Translations under genes and position numbers: made by a program
The notes under the pieces: model-generated
What the model was told of the DNA's origin: nothing
The model's database searches: none
What the model saw: only the letters and a program-made list of their open reading frames with translations
Assembly (NCBI RefSeq): GCF_023242475.1
Contig: NZ_JALJFG010000002.1
Location: forward strand, 293,474-357,473
From: Pseudomonas sp. MWU15-20650
Lineage (GTDB): Bacteria > Pseudomonadota > Gammaproteobacteria > Pseudomonadales > Pseudomonadaceae
DNA: 64,000 bases
Reading direction: 5' to 3'
In this document: piece after piece, positions 46,019 to 56,353 of the stretch
How the letters are laid out: each line of letters opens with the position of its first letter
Numbering within the stretch: the stretch's first letter is position 1

Positions 46019-46948
46019 TCACAGGTAACTGATCCCGGGTTTGGCGGTGCTGATGCGTGTACCGGCGCTACCCTGGACGATGGCTTCGATGTCCGAGAGT
46101 GAACCGATGACGGCGGTTTTGCCAGTCTGGCGGGCGAACTCGCAGGCCGCTTGCACCTTGGGCCCCATGGAGCCGGCGGCGAAGCCGAGTTTTTCGATTT
46201 CGTCGGGGTGGGCCCGGCCGATGGCCTTCTGGGTGGGCTTGCCGTAGTCGATGAAAGCGGCGTTAACGTCGGTGGCGATCACCAGCAAATCGGCGTCCAG
46301 TTGCCAAGCCAACAGCGAGGAGCACAGGTCTTTATCGATCACTGCTTCGATGCCACGCAGCTTGCCGTCTTCGCCATACATCGTTGGAATGCCGCCGCCG
46401 CCGGCGCAGATCACAATGGCGCTTTTTTCCAGCAGCCACTTGATCGGGCGAATTTCAAAGATGCGTTTCGGGCGCGGGCTGGCGACCACGCGACGGTATT
46501 TATCGCCATCCGGGGCGATGGCCCAGCCTTTTTCGGCGGCGAGTTTTTCCGCTTCGGCCTTGGCGTACACCGGGCCGATGGGTTTGCTCGGGTGCTTGAA
46601 CGCCGGGTCTTTGGCGTCCACTTCCACTTGGGTCAGCAGCGTGGCGAACGGCACTTCGAAGTCCAGCAGGTTGCCCAGTTCCTGTTCGATGATGTAGCCG
46701 ATCATGCCTTCGGTCTCGGCACCCAGTACGTCCAGCGGGTAGGGCGACACGCTGGTGTACGCCGCCGCCTGTAACGACAGCAGGCCGACCTGCGGACCAT
46801 TGCCGTGGGCAATGACCAGCTCGTTGCCGGGATGAATTTTGGCGATCTGTTCGGTGGCGATTCGGATATTGGCGCGTTGGTTGTCTGCGGTCATGGGTTC
46901 ACCGCGGCGGAGCAGGGCGTTACCGCCCAGGGCTACGACGATACGCAT
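46019..46948 (-). CDS. arcC: Carbamate kinase
   Basis: A 309-residue enzyme that makes ATP from carbamoyl phosphate and ADP, the last step of the arginine deiminase pathway. It starts [13 protein letters not shown], the amino-acid-kinase nucleotide motif; H-G-N-G-P-Q-V-G-L and C-A-G-G-G-G-I-P follow. The open frame extends upstream to 47104, but the motif sets the start at 46948. Confidence 0.96.
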   Translation of the reverse strand: MRIVVALGGNALLRRGEPMTADNQRANIRIATEQIAKIHPGNELVIAHGNGPQVGLLSLQAAAYTSVSPYPLDVLGAETEGMIGYIIEQELGNLLDFEVPFATLLTQVEVDAKDPAFKHPSKPIGPVYAKAEAEKLAAEKGWAIAPDGDKYRRVVASPRPKRIFEIRPIKWLLEKSAIVICAGGGGIPTMYGEDGKLRGIEAVIDKDLCSSLLAWQLDADLLVIATDVNAAFIDYGKPTQKAIGRAHPDEIEKLGFAAGSMGPKVQAACEFARQTGKTAVIGSLSDIEAIVQGSAGTRISTAKPGISYL

Positions 46949-46991
46949 AAAGAATGTCCTTCTGAAATCCATCGTTGTGAACACAGGACAA

Positions 46992-47022
46992 AAGGTGGGA
47001 AAGGGCTTGCCCCCTCCCACAT
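46992..47022. repeat. REP-like element between arcB and arcC
   Basis: GGTGGGAAAGGGCTTGCCCCCTCCCAC, an imperfect palindrome in an 88-bp operon gap, where REP elements commonly stabilise upstream mRNA. Confidence 0.65.
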
Positions 47023-47036
47023 TTGACCGTGTAGCC

Positions 47037-48047
47037 TTAGATGTCCGCCAACGCCGACACCAGGATCGCCTTGATGGTATGCATGCGGTTTTCTGCCTGC
47101 TCAAACGCGATGTTGGCGGGCGACTCGAACACGTCCTCGGTCACTTCCACGCCATTGGCCAGGTTCGGGTAACGCGCGGCGATGTCCTTGCCCACCTTGG
47201 TTTCGCTGTTATGGAACGCCGGCAGGCAGTGCATGAACTTCACGCGTGGGTTGCCCGAGGCTTTCATCATCTTGGCGTTGACCTGGTACGGCAGCAGTTG
47301 CTCGATACGCTCGTCCCACGCTTCTACTGGCTCGCCCATGGAGACCCAGATATCGGTGTGGATAAAGTCCACGCCTTTCACCGCTTCTTTCGGGTCTTCA
47401 GTGATGGTGATGCGCGCGCCGCTTTCCTCGGCAAACGCCTGGCATTGCTTGATGAAATCTTCATGGGGCCACAGGGCTTTCGGCGCGCCGATGCGCACGT
47501 CCATACCCAGCTTGGCGCCGATCATCAGCAGCGAATTGCCCATGTTGTAGCGCGCATCGCCCAGGTAGGCGTAGCTGATGTTATGCAGCGGTTTGTCACT
47601 GTGTTCGCGCATGGTCAGGGTGTCGGCGATCATTTGTGTGGGGTGGAACTCGGCGGTGAGGCCGTTGAACACCGGCACGCCAGCGAACTTGGCCAGCTCT
47701 TCGACGATTTCCTGTTCAAAACCACGGTACTCGATGGCGTCGAACATCCGGCCCAAGACGCGGGCCGTGTCTTTCATGCTTTCTTTGTGGCCGATCTGCG
47801 ACGACACCGGGTCGATGTAGGTGACGTGGGCGCCTTGGTCATGGGCCGCCACTTCGAACGCGCAGCGAGTGCGGGTCGAGGTTTTTTCGAAAATCAGCGC
47901 GATGTTCTTGCCCTGCAGGTGCGCACGCTCGGTGCCGGTGTACTTGGCGCGCTTGAGGTCGCGGGACAGGTCCAGCAGGTAGTGCAGCTCGCGGGTGGTG
48001 TGGTGCATCAGCGACAGCAGGCTGCGGTTGCGCATATTGAAAGCCAT
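47037..48047 (-). CDS. arcB: Ornithine carbamoyltransferase, catabolic
   Basis: A 336-residue enzyme that splits citrulline with phosphate into ornithine and carbamoyl phosphate. Carbamoyl-phosphate motif F-E-K-T-S-T-R-T-R (about 55-63) and ornithine motif H-C-L-P-A-F-H (about 272) are intact. The length fits the dodecameric catabolic form rather than the anabolic ArgF. 12 bp after arcA. Confidence 0.96.
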   Translation of the reverse strand: MAFNMRNRSLLSLMHHTTRELHYLLDLSRDLKRAKYTGTERAHLQGKNIALIFEKTSTRTRCAFEVAAHDQGAHVTYIDPVSSQIGHKESMKDTARVLGRMFDAIEYRGFEQEIVEELAKFAGVPVFNGLTAEFHPTQMIADTLTMREHSDKPLHNISYAYLGDARYNMGNSLLMIGAKLGMDVRIGAPKALWPHEDFIKQCQAFAEESGARITITEDPKEAVKGVDFIHTDIWVSMGEPVEAWDERIEQLLPYQVNAKMMKASGNPRVKFMHCLPAFHNSETKVGKDIAARYPNLANGVEVTEDVFESPANIAFEQAENRMHTIKAILVSALADI

Positions 48048-48059
48048 GATGGAATCTCC

Positions 48060-49316
48060 TTAATAGTCGATAGGGTCGCGGATGATCGGGCAGGTCATGC
48101 AATGGCCACCGCCACGGCCACGGCCGAGTTCACCGGCGCTGATGGTGATGACTTCCACGCCGGCCTTGCGCAGCAGCGTGTTGGTGTAGGTGTTGCGGTC
48201 GTAGCCGATCACCACGCCCGGTTCCACGGCCACCACGTTGTTGCCGTCATCCCACTGCTCGCGCTCGGCGGCGAAGGCGTTGCCGCCGGTCTCGACCACG
48301 CGCAGGGTCTTGAGCTTGAGGGCGGTGGCGACCACGTCGAGGAAGCTCGCATCTTCACGACGCACATCAATGCCGCCAGGCTTGCTGTCGTCAGGGCGCA
48401 GGCTGAATGCGACGATCTGGCTGACCACTTCCGGGAAGACGGTAACCAGGTCGCGATCGCAGAAGCTGAACACCGTATCCAGGTGCATCGCGGCACGGGA
48501 TTTGGGCAGGCCGGCAACGATCACACGCTCCACGGCGTTGTGTTTGAACAGGTTCAGTGCGAGTTGGCCGATGGCCTGGCGCGACGAACGTTCGCCCATG
48601 CCGATCAAGACCACGCCGTTGCCGATGGGCATCACGTCACCGCCTTCCAGCGTGGCATTGCCGTGTTCCTGGTCCGGGTTGCCGTACCAGACCTGGAAGT
48701 CGGCGTTGACGAACTCGGGATGGAATTTATAGATGGCGCTGGCCAGCAGCGTTTCCTGGCGGCGCGCCGGCCAGTACATCGGGTTGAGCGTCACACCGCC
48801 GTAGATCCAGCAAGTGGTGTCGCGGGTGAATTGGGTGTTGGGCAGCGGCGGCAGGATGAAGCTGGAGTGGCCGAGGAAGTCGCGGAACATCTCGATGGTC
48901 TTGCCGCCGAAACTGGTCGGCAGGTCATCGGCCGATACGCCGCCGATCAGGAACTCGGCGATCTTGCGCGGCTCCAGGCTGCGCAGCCACGAGCCGACTT
49001 CATTGACCAGGCCGAGGCCGACCTGGTTGGCGGTGATCTTGCGTGCCAGAATCCAGTCCAGTGCTTCGGGAATGGCGACGATGTCGGTCAGCAGGTTGTG
49101 CATTTCCAGCACATCGATATCCCGCTCGCGCATCTTGGTGACGAAGTCGAAGTGGTCGCGCTTGGCCTGGGCGACCCACAGCACGTCATCGAACAGCAGT
49201 TCATCGCAGTTGTTGGGGGTCAGCCGCTGATGGGCCAGACCTGGGGAACACACCATGACTTTACGCAGTTTGCCGGCTTCGGAATGTACGCCGTACTTCA
49301 CTTTTTTCGTGGTCAT
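48060..49316 (-). CDS. arcA: Arginine deiminase
   Basis: A 418-residue enzyme that hydrolyses arginine to citrulline and ammonia. Catalytic Cys in G-G-G-H-C-M-T-C-P near the C-terminus, with the conserved E-G-G-D-V and H-L-D-T-V motifs. The ATG at 49316 follows GGAGGATCTGTA and is preferred to a codon at 49340. Confidence 0.97.
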   Translation of the reverse strand: MTTKKVKYGVHSEAGKLRKVMVCSPGLAHQRLTPNNCDELLFDDVLWVAQAKRDHFDFVTKMRERDIDVLEMHNLLTDIVAIPEALDWILARKITANQVGLGLVNEVGSWLRSLEPRKIAEFLIGGVSADDLPTSFGGKTIEMFRDFLGHSSFILPPLPNTQFTRDTTCWIYGGVTLNPMYWPARRQETLLASAIYKFHPEFVNADFQVWYGNPDQEHGNATLEGGDVMPIGNGVVLIGMGERSSRQAIGQLALNLFKHNAVERVIVAGLPKSRAAMHLDTVFSFCDRDLVTVFPEVVSQIVAFSLRPDDSKPGGIDVRREDASFLDVVATALKLKTLRVVETGGNAFAAEREQWDDGNNVVAVEPGVVIGYDRNTYTNTLLRKAGVEVITISAGELGRGRGGGHCMTCPIIRDPIDY

Positions 49317-49340
49317 TACAGATCCTCCAGTGGTACACAA

Positions 49341-50768
49341 TTACAAGGTCAGGAAACCGTCGTAGAGCCCATAGGCCGCCACCAGGGCGCCGATGACGAC
49401 TGCGGCGAAAATCAGTTTCTCGACGTTGGTGAAAATCGGCTTGCCCAGTTCATGCTTGGCCTTGGCGAACAGGACCACGCCAGGGGCATACAGCAGGGCG
49501 GACAGCAGCAGGTATTTGACGCCGCCGGCGTACAGCAACCAGACCGCATAGATCAGGGCGATGGCGCCGATGAAGAGGTCTTTCTTGCGCTCGCGCAGGG
49601 CGTTCTCATAGGTCTCGCCGCGCACCGCCAGCAGCAGCGCATAGGCCGCCGACCACAGGTAGGGCACCAGGATCATCGAGGTGGCGAGGTAGATCAGCGA
49701 CAGGTAGGTGCTGGCGGAAAACAGTGTGATCACCAGGAAAAGCTGGACCATTGCGTTGGTCAGCCACAGGGCATTGGCCGGCACATGGTTGGCGTTTTCG
49801 CGGCGCAGGAACTCCGGCATGGTGTGGTCCTTGGCGGCGGCGAACATGATCTCCGCACACAGCAGCACCCACGACAGCAACGCACCCAGCAGGGAAATGA
49901 TCAGGCCAACGCTGATCAGCACCGCCCCCCAGTGGCCGACCACATGCTCCAGCACGGCGGCCATCGACGGGTTCTGCAACTTGGCCAATTCCGGCTGGGT
50001 CATGATCCCCAGGGACAGCACATTCACCAGCATCAGGAACAGCAGCACGGTGATAAAGCCGATCACGGTGGCCTTGCCCACGTCGGAGCGTTTTTCCGCA
50101 CGCGACGAGAAGATGCTTGCGCCTTCGATGCCGATGAACACCCAGACAGTGACCAGCATCATGTTGCGCACCTGGTTCATCACGCTGCCCAGGTCGGGGT
50201 TCTTCACGCCCCAGATGTCAGCGGTGAAGATGTCCAGCTTGAACGCGAACAACGCGATGAGCACGAACAGCACCAGCGGTACCACCTTGGCGACGGTGGT
50301 CACCAGGTTGATGAACGCGGCTTCCTTGATGCCGCGCAGTACCAGGAAATGCACGGCCCACAGCAGCACCGAAGCGCCGATCACTGCCGCGGGGGTATTG
50401 CCCTCGCCAAAAACCGGGAAGAAGTAGCCGAGGGTGCTGAACAAGAGTACGAAGTACCCCACGTTGCCCAGCCAGGCACTGATCCAGTAGCCCCAGGCGG
50501 AAGAGAAACCCATGTAGTCGCCGAAACCGGCCTTGGCGTAGGCGTACACACCGCCGTCCAGGTCAGGCTTGCGGTTGGCGAGGGTCTGGAACACGAACGC
50601 CAGGGTCAACATGCCGATGGCGGTAATCACCCAACCCATCAACACCGCGCCGACATCGGCGCTGGCGGCCATGTTTTGCGGCAGTGAGAAGATCCCTCCA
50701 CCAATCATCGAACCGACGACAAGTGCGACCAGAGCGCCTAATCGAAGTTTTCCGGGAGTTTCAGACAT
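49341..50768 (-). CDS. arcD: Arginine/ornithine antiporter
   Basis: A 475-residue APC-superfamily transporter with about 12-13 membrane helices, exchanging arginine for ornithine. The start M-S-E-T-P-G-K-L-R-L-G-A and the first helix motif V-G-S-M-I-G-G-G-I-F-S-L-P identify it. First gene of arcDABC; an Anr-type promoter lies 62 bp upstream of the ATG at 50768. Confidence 0.96.
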   Translation of the reverse strand: MSETPGKLRLGALVALVVGSMIGGGIFSLPQNMAASADVGAVLMGWVITAIGMLTLAFVFQTLANRKPDLDGGVYAYAKAGFGDYMGFSSAWGYWISAWLGNVGYFVLLFSTLGYFFPVFGEGNTPAAVIGASVLLWAVHFLVLRGIKEAAFINLVTTVAKVVPLVLFVLIALFAFKLDIFTADIWGVKNPDLGSVMNQVRNMMLVTVWVFIGIEGASIFSSRAEKRSDVGKATVIGFITVLLFLMLVNVLSLGIMTQPELAKLQNPSMAAVLEHVVGHWGAVLISVGLIISLLGALLSWVLLCAEIMFAAAKDHTMPEFLRRENANHVPANALWLTNAMVQLFLVITLFSASTYLSLIYLATSMILVPYLWSAAYALLLAVRGETYENALRERKKDLFIGAIALIYAVWLLYAGGVKYLLLSALLYAPGVVLFAKAKHELGKPIFTNVEKLIFAAVVIGALVAAYGLYDGFLTL

Positions 50769-50801
50769 TGCATGACTCCAATGCAGGAGAAGAGAGACCA
50801 C

Positions 50802-50843
50802 AGAATAATTCCGTGCGCGAATCAAACAGCTGACTCAGATCAC
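50802..50843 (-). promoter_or_regulatory. Anr-type (FNR class II) promoter of arcD
   Basis: On the minus strand GTGAT-CTGA-GTCAG (50830-50843) resembles the Anr box TTGAT-N4-ATCAA. Its centre is 41.5 bp upstream of a start predicted from the -10 hexamer TATTCT (50802-50807). This geometry is the class II anaerobic activator layout known for arcDABC in Pseudomonas. The box has three mismatches. Confidence 0.5.
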
Positions 50844-51203
50844 TTCATTGGCACATTCCATTGTGAATTAATGACTTAGGATGGAAGTTAGTGGACGATA
50901 TAAAACCTCGGAAACGCGCTTGCCAGAGCCGTTTCGCTCTTTGTGGTCAATCTTTTAGCCAGGGGGCGTGGACGTTTGAAACTAGACCGTATTGCCGAAT
51001 GTGCAAACTTTTCAAGGTGGTTTGGCCTGGGCTCCACCCTGGCCGTATTTAAATTCTAAATACTCCTAAACTTCTCAAACTGTCATGCCCTTACGTTATG
51101 AGCGTGGGGTTTTATCGCGGTCTCTAATAAACGCTACACTCGCTCAACTAATGAGTTGAGTGCACGGTTGTCAGCTCACGTGGTTATTTATTCAGGAGTC
51201 TTC
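50844..51203. other. Divergent region between arcD and the second arcD
   Basis: No gene. It contains a perfect palindrome CTCAACT-aatg-AGTTGAG (51143-51160) ending 43 bp before the second arcD, a possible operator. An AT-rich stretch around 51040-51090 may hold its promoter. GTCAAT at 50946 is a half Anr-like site with no good partner. Confidence 0.4.
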
Positions 51204-52631
51204 ATGTCTCAACCGGCCCAGAAACTTCGACTCAGCGCCCTGATTGCCTTGGTGGTCGGTTCGATGATTGGCGGTGGGATCTTCTCCTTGCCGCAAAACA
51301 TGGCGGCCCGCGCAGAAGTGGGCGCCGTGTTGATCGGCTGGGCGATCACCGCAGTCGGCATGCTGACGCTGGCCTTTGTGTTCCAGACCTTGGCTAACCG
51401 CAAACCCGAGCTGGATTCCGGGGTGTATGCCTACGCCAAGGCGGGTTTTGGCGACTACATGGGGTTCTCATCCGCCTGGGGCTACTGGATCAGCGCCTGG
51501 ATGGGGAACGTCGGTTACTTCGTGTTGCTATTTAGTACCCTGGGTTACTTTTTTCCGATGTTCGGCCAAGGCAACACGCCAGTGGCCATCGGCTGCGCCT
51601 CGTTGTTGCTGTGGGCTGTGCATTTCCTGGTATTGCGCGGGATCAAAGAGGCGGCGTTTATCAACCAGATCACCACGGTGGCGAAGATCGTGCCGCTGCT
51701 GATGTTCGTCGTGATTGCCGCCGTGGCCTTCAAGGCCGACGTTTTCACCCGCGATATCTGGGGCCTGGGTAACCCGAAAATCGGCAGTGTGGTGGAGCAG
51801 GTGCGCCATATGATGCTGGTGACGGTGTTTGTGTTTATCGGTATTGAAGGTGCCAGCGTGTATTCGGCACGCGCCGAGAAACGCTCGGATGTGGGCCGAG
51901 CCACCGTGATTGGGTTTCTCGGGGTGTTGGCTCTGCTGGTGCTGGTGAATGTGTTGTCTCTGGGGGTCATGACTCAGCCGGAGTTGGCGCAATTGCAAAA
52001 CCCATCCCTGGCGGGTGTGCTGGAGCATATTGTCGGGCCTTGGGGGGCCATGCTGATCAGCATCGGCCTGGCGGTATCATTGCTGGGCGCCTTGTTGTCG
52101 TGGGCGCTGCTCTGCGCGGAAATCCTCTACGCCACCGCCCATGACAACACCATGCCGGCTTTCCTGAAAAAGGAAAATGCCAACCAGGTGCCCGTCAATG
52201 CGTTGTGGCTGACCAATGTGATGATCCAGGTTTTCCTGGTGATCACCCTGTTTTCAAAAAGCACCTACACCACCCTGATTTACCTGGCATCGTCGATGAT
52301 CCTGGTGCCCTACTTGTGGTCGGCGGCGTATGCCGTGCTGCTGAGCGGGCGTGGGGAAACCTATGAAGGTGCCCGGCGCCGGCGCATGAAGGATTTGCTG
52401 GTGGGGCTGATCGCCCTCGGCTACGCGGTATGGCTGCTCTACGCGGCTGGCTTGAAATACCTGCTGCTCTCGGCGCTGCTGTATGCGCCGGGTGTGATCC
52501 TGTTCGTGCAGGCCAAGCGTGAGCAGGGCAAACCCTTGTTTACGCTTGTGGAAAAAGGCATTTTCAGTTGCGTGATCGCGGGCGCAGGGCTGGCGGCGTA
52601 TGGGTTGTATAGCGGGGTGTTGGCGTTGTGA
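51204..52631 (+). CDS. Second ArcD-like arginine/ornithine (basic amino acid) antiporter
   Basis: A 475-residue APC transporter, same length as ArcD and colinear with it throughout, with identical motifs such as V-G-S-M-I-G-G-G-I-F-S-L-P and G-F-G-D-Y-M-G-F-S-S-A-W. Roughly three quarters of residues look identical by eye. AGGAG lies 7 bp before the ATG at 51204. It is divergent from arcDABC and is followed by alkA with a 4-bp overlap. Substrate could be arginine/ornithine or another basic or deiminated amino acid such as citrulline. Confidence 0.9.
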   Translation: MSQPAQKLRLSALIALVVGSMIGGGIFSLPQNMAARAEVGAVLIGWAITAVGMLTLAFVFQTLANRKPELDSGVYAYAKAGFGDYMGFSSAWGYWISAWMGNVGYFVLLFSTLGYFFPMFGQGNTPVAIGCASLLLWAVHFLVLRGIKEAAFINQITTVAKIVPLLMFVVIAAVAFKADVFTRDIWGLGNPKIGSVVEQVRHMMLVTVFVFIGIEGASVYSARAEKRSDVGRATVIGFLGVLALLVLVNVLSLGVMTQPELAQLQNPSLAGVLEHIVGPWGAMLISIGLAVSLLGALLSWALLCAEILYATAHDNTMPAFLKKENANQVPVNALWLTNVMIQVFLVITLFSKSTYTTLIYLASSMILVPYLWSAAYAVLLSGRGETYEGARRRRMKDLLVGLIALGYAVWLLYAAGLKYLLLSALLYAPGVILFVQAKREQGKPLFTLVEKGIFSCVIAGAGLAAYGLYSGVLAL

Positions 52632-53491
52632 GATTGGCGTATCAGCCTCCCTATGATTGGGCGGCCATGTTGGGGTTTTTATCGGCGCGGGCTATCGCTG
52701 GGTTGGAGACTGTCGAGGCCGGTGTGTATCGGCGCAGCATCAGTGTGGGTGGGCGCCATGGTTGGGTCGGTGTTGCGCCGGGAGCGGGAGATTGGCTGGA
52801 CATCCGTGTCGATTTTCCTGATGCCGCAGCCCTGCCCGAGATTGAGCGACGGTTGCGAAACCAGTTTGATCTGGACGCTCAGCCGCAGCGAATCAACGCA
52901 CTCTTGGCCAAGGACCCGCTGATGGCGCAACTGGTTGCGGCCCGTCCTGGCCTGCGGGTGCCTGGCACCTGGGACGGGCTGGAGCTGGCGATTCGTGCGG
53001 TGCTGGGGCAACAGATCACCGTGGTCGCGGCGATCCGCCTGGCGGGAAAGCTGGTCGCGCAATATGGCCAGCCGCTGCACACCCCACAGGCCGGTATCAC
53101 CCATGTGTTTCCGACGGCCGAAGTCTTGGCGGCGGCGGACCTGGCGACCTTGGGCATGCCCAGGGCGCGGGGGCGTACCTTGTCGGGTGTGGCCCAGGCA
53201 TTGCTGGACGATCCCGAGGTGTTCGAACCCAAGGCCAGCCTCAAGGAAAGCATCGCGCGGCTGGTGGCTTTGCCGGGGATTGGCGATTGGACGGCGCAGT
53301 ACATCGCCATGCGTCAGTTGCGCGAGCCGGATGCGTTTGCGTCGGGAGATATTGGCTTGATCAAGGCGCTGGCGGCGCTGGAAGGTGGGCCTGTTTCGGC
53401 ACGCCAGCTGTTGGCCCGGGCCGAGGCGTGGCGGCCGTTGAGAGCGTATGCGGCGCAGCATTTATGGACATCGCTGCAACGCGGGGATTGA
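52628..53491 (+). CDS. alkA: DNA-3-methyladenine glycosylase II (AlkA type)
   Basis: A 287-residue repair glycosylase removing alkylated purines. N-terminal AlkA domain, then the HhH-GPD fold: V-L-G-Q-Q-I-T-V, the hairpin L-P-G-I-G-D-W-T-A-Q-Y and the catalytic Asp in A-F-A-S-G-D-I-G-L. GTG start overlaps the transporter's stop (GTGA), so translation is coupled to an unrelated transporter. No Ada domain is fused. Confidence 0.9.
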   Translation: MRLAYQPPYDWAAMLGFLSARAIAGLETVEAGVYRRSISVGGRHGWVGVAPGAGDWLDIRVDFPDAAALPEIERRLRNQFDLDAQPQRINALLAKDPLMAQLVAARPGLRVPGTWDGLELAIRAVLGQQITVVAAIRLAGKLVAQYGQPLHTPQAGITHVFPTAEVLAAADLATLGMPRARGRTLSGVAQALLDDPEVFEPKASLKESIARLVALPGIGDWTAQYIAMRQLREPDAFASGDIGLIKALAALEGGPVSARQLLARAEAWRPLRAYAAQHLWTSLQRGD

Positions 53492-53551
53492 TAGGGGAAT
53501 ATGACCGCCTTCAAAAGTGGTGTAGATACCTATGTGCATCGGGGGCTTCAG

Positions 53552-54904
53552 TCACCACTGAGGCCGGTGTGCCCCTAATTCACCCGCCGGTAAATCCCAC
53601 TGCAATGGCGTACCGCTGATGGTCACCGGTGCCAGTAGCCGATGGGCCTGGCCCCAGGCTGTCTGCTCTATCAGCAAGCCCTGATCGCTCGGTTCTTCTG
53701 CGCGCAACGCCGGCTGTTCCGGCACCGGCCCGGCGTCCACCAACAACTTCGCCGTACGCGCCAATGACAACCGCGCCGACCCGCCACGACCGGATGCAAA
53801 TCGCTCAGCCAAGGCGTGAATCGCACTGGCGGCCATCAAATACCCGGTGGCGTGATCCAGCGCCTGCAAAGGCAGCGGCACGGGTTTATCCGAGTGTTTC
53901 CAGGCCATCCCGGCGTCGGCGATCCCGCTGCTCATCTGCACCAGGCTGTCGAAGCCACGACGATTACGCCACGGGCCGCTCCAACCGTAGGCGTTGAGGC
54001 TGACGTCGATCAGCCCGGGGGCGAGGTGTTGCCGTTCGCCGACGGTGTACCCCAGCTGTTCCAGTGCGTCGGCGCGGTAGCCGTGGAACAGGATATCGGC
54101 GTCTTTGAGCAGGCTTTCGAAAACCTGCCGGCCTTCGGCGCTTTTCAGGTCAAGGCGGGCGCAGCGCTTACCCAGGGTCATTTCCGGGACCACCCCTGGC
54201 TCGTTCCAGGTGGGCGAGTCGATGCGCAATACCTGTGCGCCCAAACCGGCGAGAAAACGGCTGGCCACAGGGCCGGCCAGGACGCGTGTGAGGTCCAGCA
54301 CCTTGATGCCGGCCAGCGGACGGGCGACCGAACCGAGCCAGGGTTTGTCGAGGGCGGTTTCGAAGGTCTGGCGCTGCACCAGCTTCTCTGCGTTCACCGC
54401 CAACCCCTGCGGGTGTTGCTGCCAGGCTTGCCAGGTTCGCATCTGCGCGGCACAACCGCCTTCATCGATAATCGCCTGCTCCAGTTCGGCGGCGTTCCAT
54501 GGCGCGACGTTGGCAGCCATCTCGTCGCGATCAGCCACCTTGCCCAGTACCCGTTCGGCGGCCGCACGGTGGTGGGGGGCGTTGGTGTGCAAACGAATCC
54601 AGCCATCGGCGCTGGCGTAGTCACCGGCCACCGGGTCCCACAGGGGCGGTACGTGCCAACCCACCGGGCGCATCGAGGACGAGAACCAGAAAGACGCGAG
54701 CCGCCGGTCCACACTGACGCTGGGCAAACGCCCAGTCAGTTGCTGGATCAGTTGAGCGATGGATTGGCCGGCAGCACCGAGGCTGGCGCTGGCCAGGTCG
54801 GTGACGGCGAAAGTCGAGGGCAGGGCGCCGACCGAGGTTTGGGTCAGTGGGGTTTGCGGTAGATCGAGTGCGGCTTGGATGGGAGTCAGCAGGTCAGTCA
54901 TCAA
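53552..54904 (-). CDS. CoA-transferase family III (CaiB/BaiF) protein
   Basis: A 450-residue protein. Motifs V-L-D-L-T-R-V-L-A-G-P, G-A-Q-V-L-R-I-D, and G-Y-R-A-D-A-L-E-Q-L-G-Y match family III CoA transferases, though an N-terminal extension of about 200 residues precedes the usual start of the fold. Substrate unknown. A separate unit between convergent alkA and the sensor kinase. Confidence 0.85.
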   Translation of the reverse strand: MMTDLLTPIQAALDLPQTPLTQTSVGALPSTFAVTDLASASLGAAGQSIAQLIQQLTGRLPSVSVDRRLASFWFSSSMRPVGWHVPPLWDPVAGDYASADGWIRLHTNAPHHRAAAERVLGKVADRDEMAANVAPWNAAELEQAIIDEGGCAAQMRTWQAWQQHPQGLAVNAEKLVQRQTFETALDKPWLGSVARPLAGIKVLDLTRVLAGPVASRFLAGLGAQVLRIDSPTWNEPGVVPEMTLGKRCARLDLKSAEGRQVFESLLKDADILFHGYRADALEQLGYTVGERQHLAPGLIDVSLNAYGWSGPWRNRRGFDSLVQMSSGIADAGMAWKHSDKPVPLPLQALDHATGYLMAASAIHALAERFASGRGGSARLSLARTAKLLVDAGPVPEQPALRAEEPSDQGLLIEQTAWGQAHRLLAPVTISGTPLQWDLPAGELGAHRPQW

Positions 54905-54941
54905 AGGCCCTCCGTAAGAGAAGGGCTACTATAGAAGATCC

Positions 54942-56285
54942 TCACACGGGTGTGACAACTCCCGGTTGCAACGGCAGGTCGATGCTGGCGATAAAGCCGC
55001 CCTCGGGATGGTTGGCCAGGATCAGGTTGCCGCCATGGCGTTCCGCCGCACGACGCGCGATGGCCAGACCCAGGCCATGGCCCTGGGCAACCTGGCCGGG
55101 GGCGCGGTAAAACGGTTCGCCCAGTTGGCTCAAGTGTTCGGCTTCAACGCCGGGGCCGTGGTCACGCACGCTGATCAGAATGCGTTCACCCAGGCTTTGG
55201 GCGCGTAACTCGATCGGTTGGCCCTGCGGGTTGAAGCGCTGGGCGTTGCGCAGCAGGTTATCCACAGCCCGCTCGATCATGGTCGGCCAGCCTTTGAGGT
55301 GCAGGTCGCTGTCGGCGCTCAGTTGCACGACCTGGTCCGGCGCGCTGAGCTGGGCATCCTTTTGCAGGGTCTTGAGCAGTGGATTGAGGTCCACTTCTTC
55401 GGCGCTGGCGTTGTCGGCATCCACGCGCGCCAGCACCAGGATCTCGCTGATCAGGGCCTCCAGGCGGTCGCATTCGCGGGTCAGGCGGGGCCAGAGTTTT
55501 TCCCGTTCTTCGGGGCTGGCACGTTCGGCCAGGGCCAGGGCGATACGCAAACGGGCCAGGGGCGAGCGCAGTTCGTGGGACACGTCACGCAGCAATTGGC
55601 GCTGGCTGCCGATCAAGCTCTGCAGGCGCGCGCCCATGCGGTTGAAGTCGGTGGCCAGCACGCCGAATTCATCGCGCCGATTGGCCAGTTGCGCCAGGCT
55701 GTTTTGCTGATAAGTCGTTTGGCCAAGATCATGCACCGCGCCACGCAGGCGGCTGAGTGGTCGGGTGATGGACAACGTCACCAGCAGGCTGAACAGCGTC
55801 AGCACCACCAAGGCAATCGCCAATGCGCTGAATGGCCACAGCAGGCTGCTGCGGTGCCAGGCGTCCAGCTCCGGGTGCGGGATACGGTAGATCAGCAGGT
55901 AGGTGTCGCCGGTTTTCTCGCTGGTGTACTCGGCGGTCAGGCGCCGCCAGGGCAAGTGACCGTCCTTGTTGTCATTCTGCCGGGCCTCGAAGGCGGCGGC
56001 GCGGCGTGGGAAGGTGCCGCGCACCACCGGCTCGCCGCTTTCGTTGAGCACTTGCACGTCGATGTGGTACTGGCGTTTGCGTTGTTGCAGCAAGTCCTGC
56101 GCCGCGTCCTCGCCCTGGGCTTCGTAGAGCTGGGTCCACTCTTGCGCCAGGTTATTGAGGCCGGGGTGGCGGCTGAGAATCCAGGCGTCCTGGTTAAGCA
56201 TATGCCCGAGCAGTAGCGACAACCCGGCAACCAGAGCGATGGCCAGCCAAAAACTGGCCAGGATACGCCAGAACAATGAACGCAC
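54942..56285 (-). CDS. Sensor histidine kinase, CpxA-like
   Basis: A 447-residue membrane kinase. Two membrane segments (about 8-28 and 150-170) bracket a periplasmic sensor, followed by HAMP. H-box V-S-H-E-L-R-S-P-L-A-R-L is near residue 240; N-box D-N-L-L-R-N-A and G-box D-H-G-P-G-V complete it. GTG start with GAGG upstream. Lies behind the CpxP-like gene, with a hairpin between, and is the likely partner of the regulator at 57031-57708. Confidence 0.87.
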   Translation of the reverse strand: MRSLFWRILASFWLAIALVAGLSLLLGHMLNQDAWILSRHPGLNNLAQEWTQLYEAQGEDAAQDLLQQRKRQYHIDVQVLNESGEPVVRGTFPRRAAAFEARQNDNKDGHLPWRRLTAEYTSEKTGDTYLLIYRIPHPELDAWHRSSLLWPFSALAIALVVLTLFSLLVTLSITRPLSRLRGAVHDLGQTTYQQNSLAQLANRRDEFGVLATDFNRMGARLQSLIGSQRQLLRDVSHELRSPLARLRIALALAERASPEEREKLWPRLTRECDRLEALISEILVLARVDADNASAEEVDLNPLLKTLQKDAQLSAPDQVVQLSADSDLHLKGWPTMIERAVDNLLRNAQRFNPQGQPIELRAQSLGERILISVRDHGPGVEAEHLSQLGEPFYRAPGQVAQGHGLGLAIARRAAERHGGNLILANHPEGGFIASIDLPLQPGVVTPV

Positions 56286-56303
56286 AGGAAACCCTCAAAC
56301 AGG

Positions 56304-56332
56304 AAAAGCCCAGTGGCCGGGGGCCACTGGGC
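56304..56332 (-). terminator. Hairpin terminator/attenuator between the CpxP-like gene and the kinase
   Basis: On the minus strand GCCCAGTGGCC and GGCCACTGGGC form a perfect 11-bp stem with a 3-base loop, followed by TTTT. It should reduce read-through into the kinase gene. Confidence 0.6.
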
Positions 56333-56353
56333 TGGGGAGTTAACACTGGATCA

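Noticed and set aside
46949..47104. N-terminal extension of arcC
   Set aside because: It would run over the REP element and the intergenic gap; the amino-acid-kinase motif begins directly at 46948.
46839..50687. A 1282-codon open frame opposite the arc operon
   Set aside because: It is antisense to arcD, arcA, arcB and arcC, all with intact motifs and start sites; long antisense frames are expected from high GC third positions. The same applies to the long plus-strand frames over gcvP, gcvT, gcsR and the TpsA gene.
50941..50955. GTCAAT as a second Anr site
   Set aside because: Only one half-site matches and the spacing to either gene's likely promoter is wrong.
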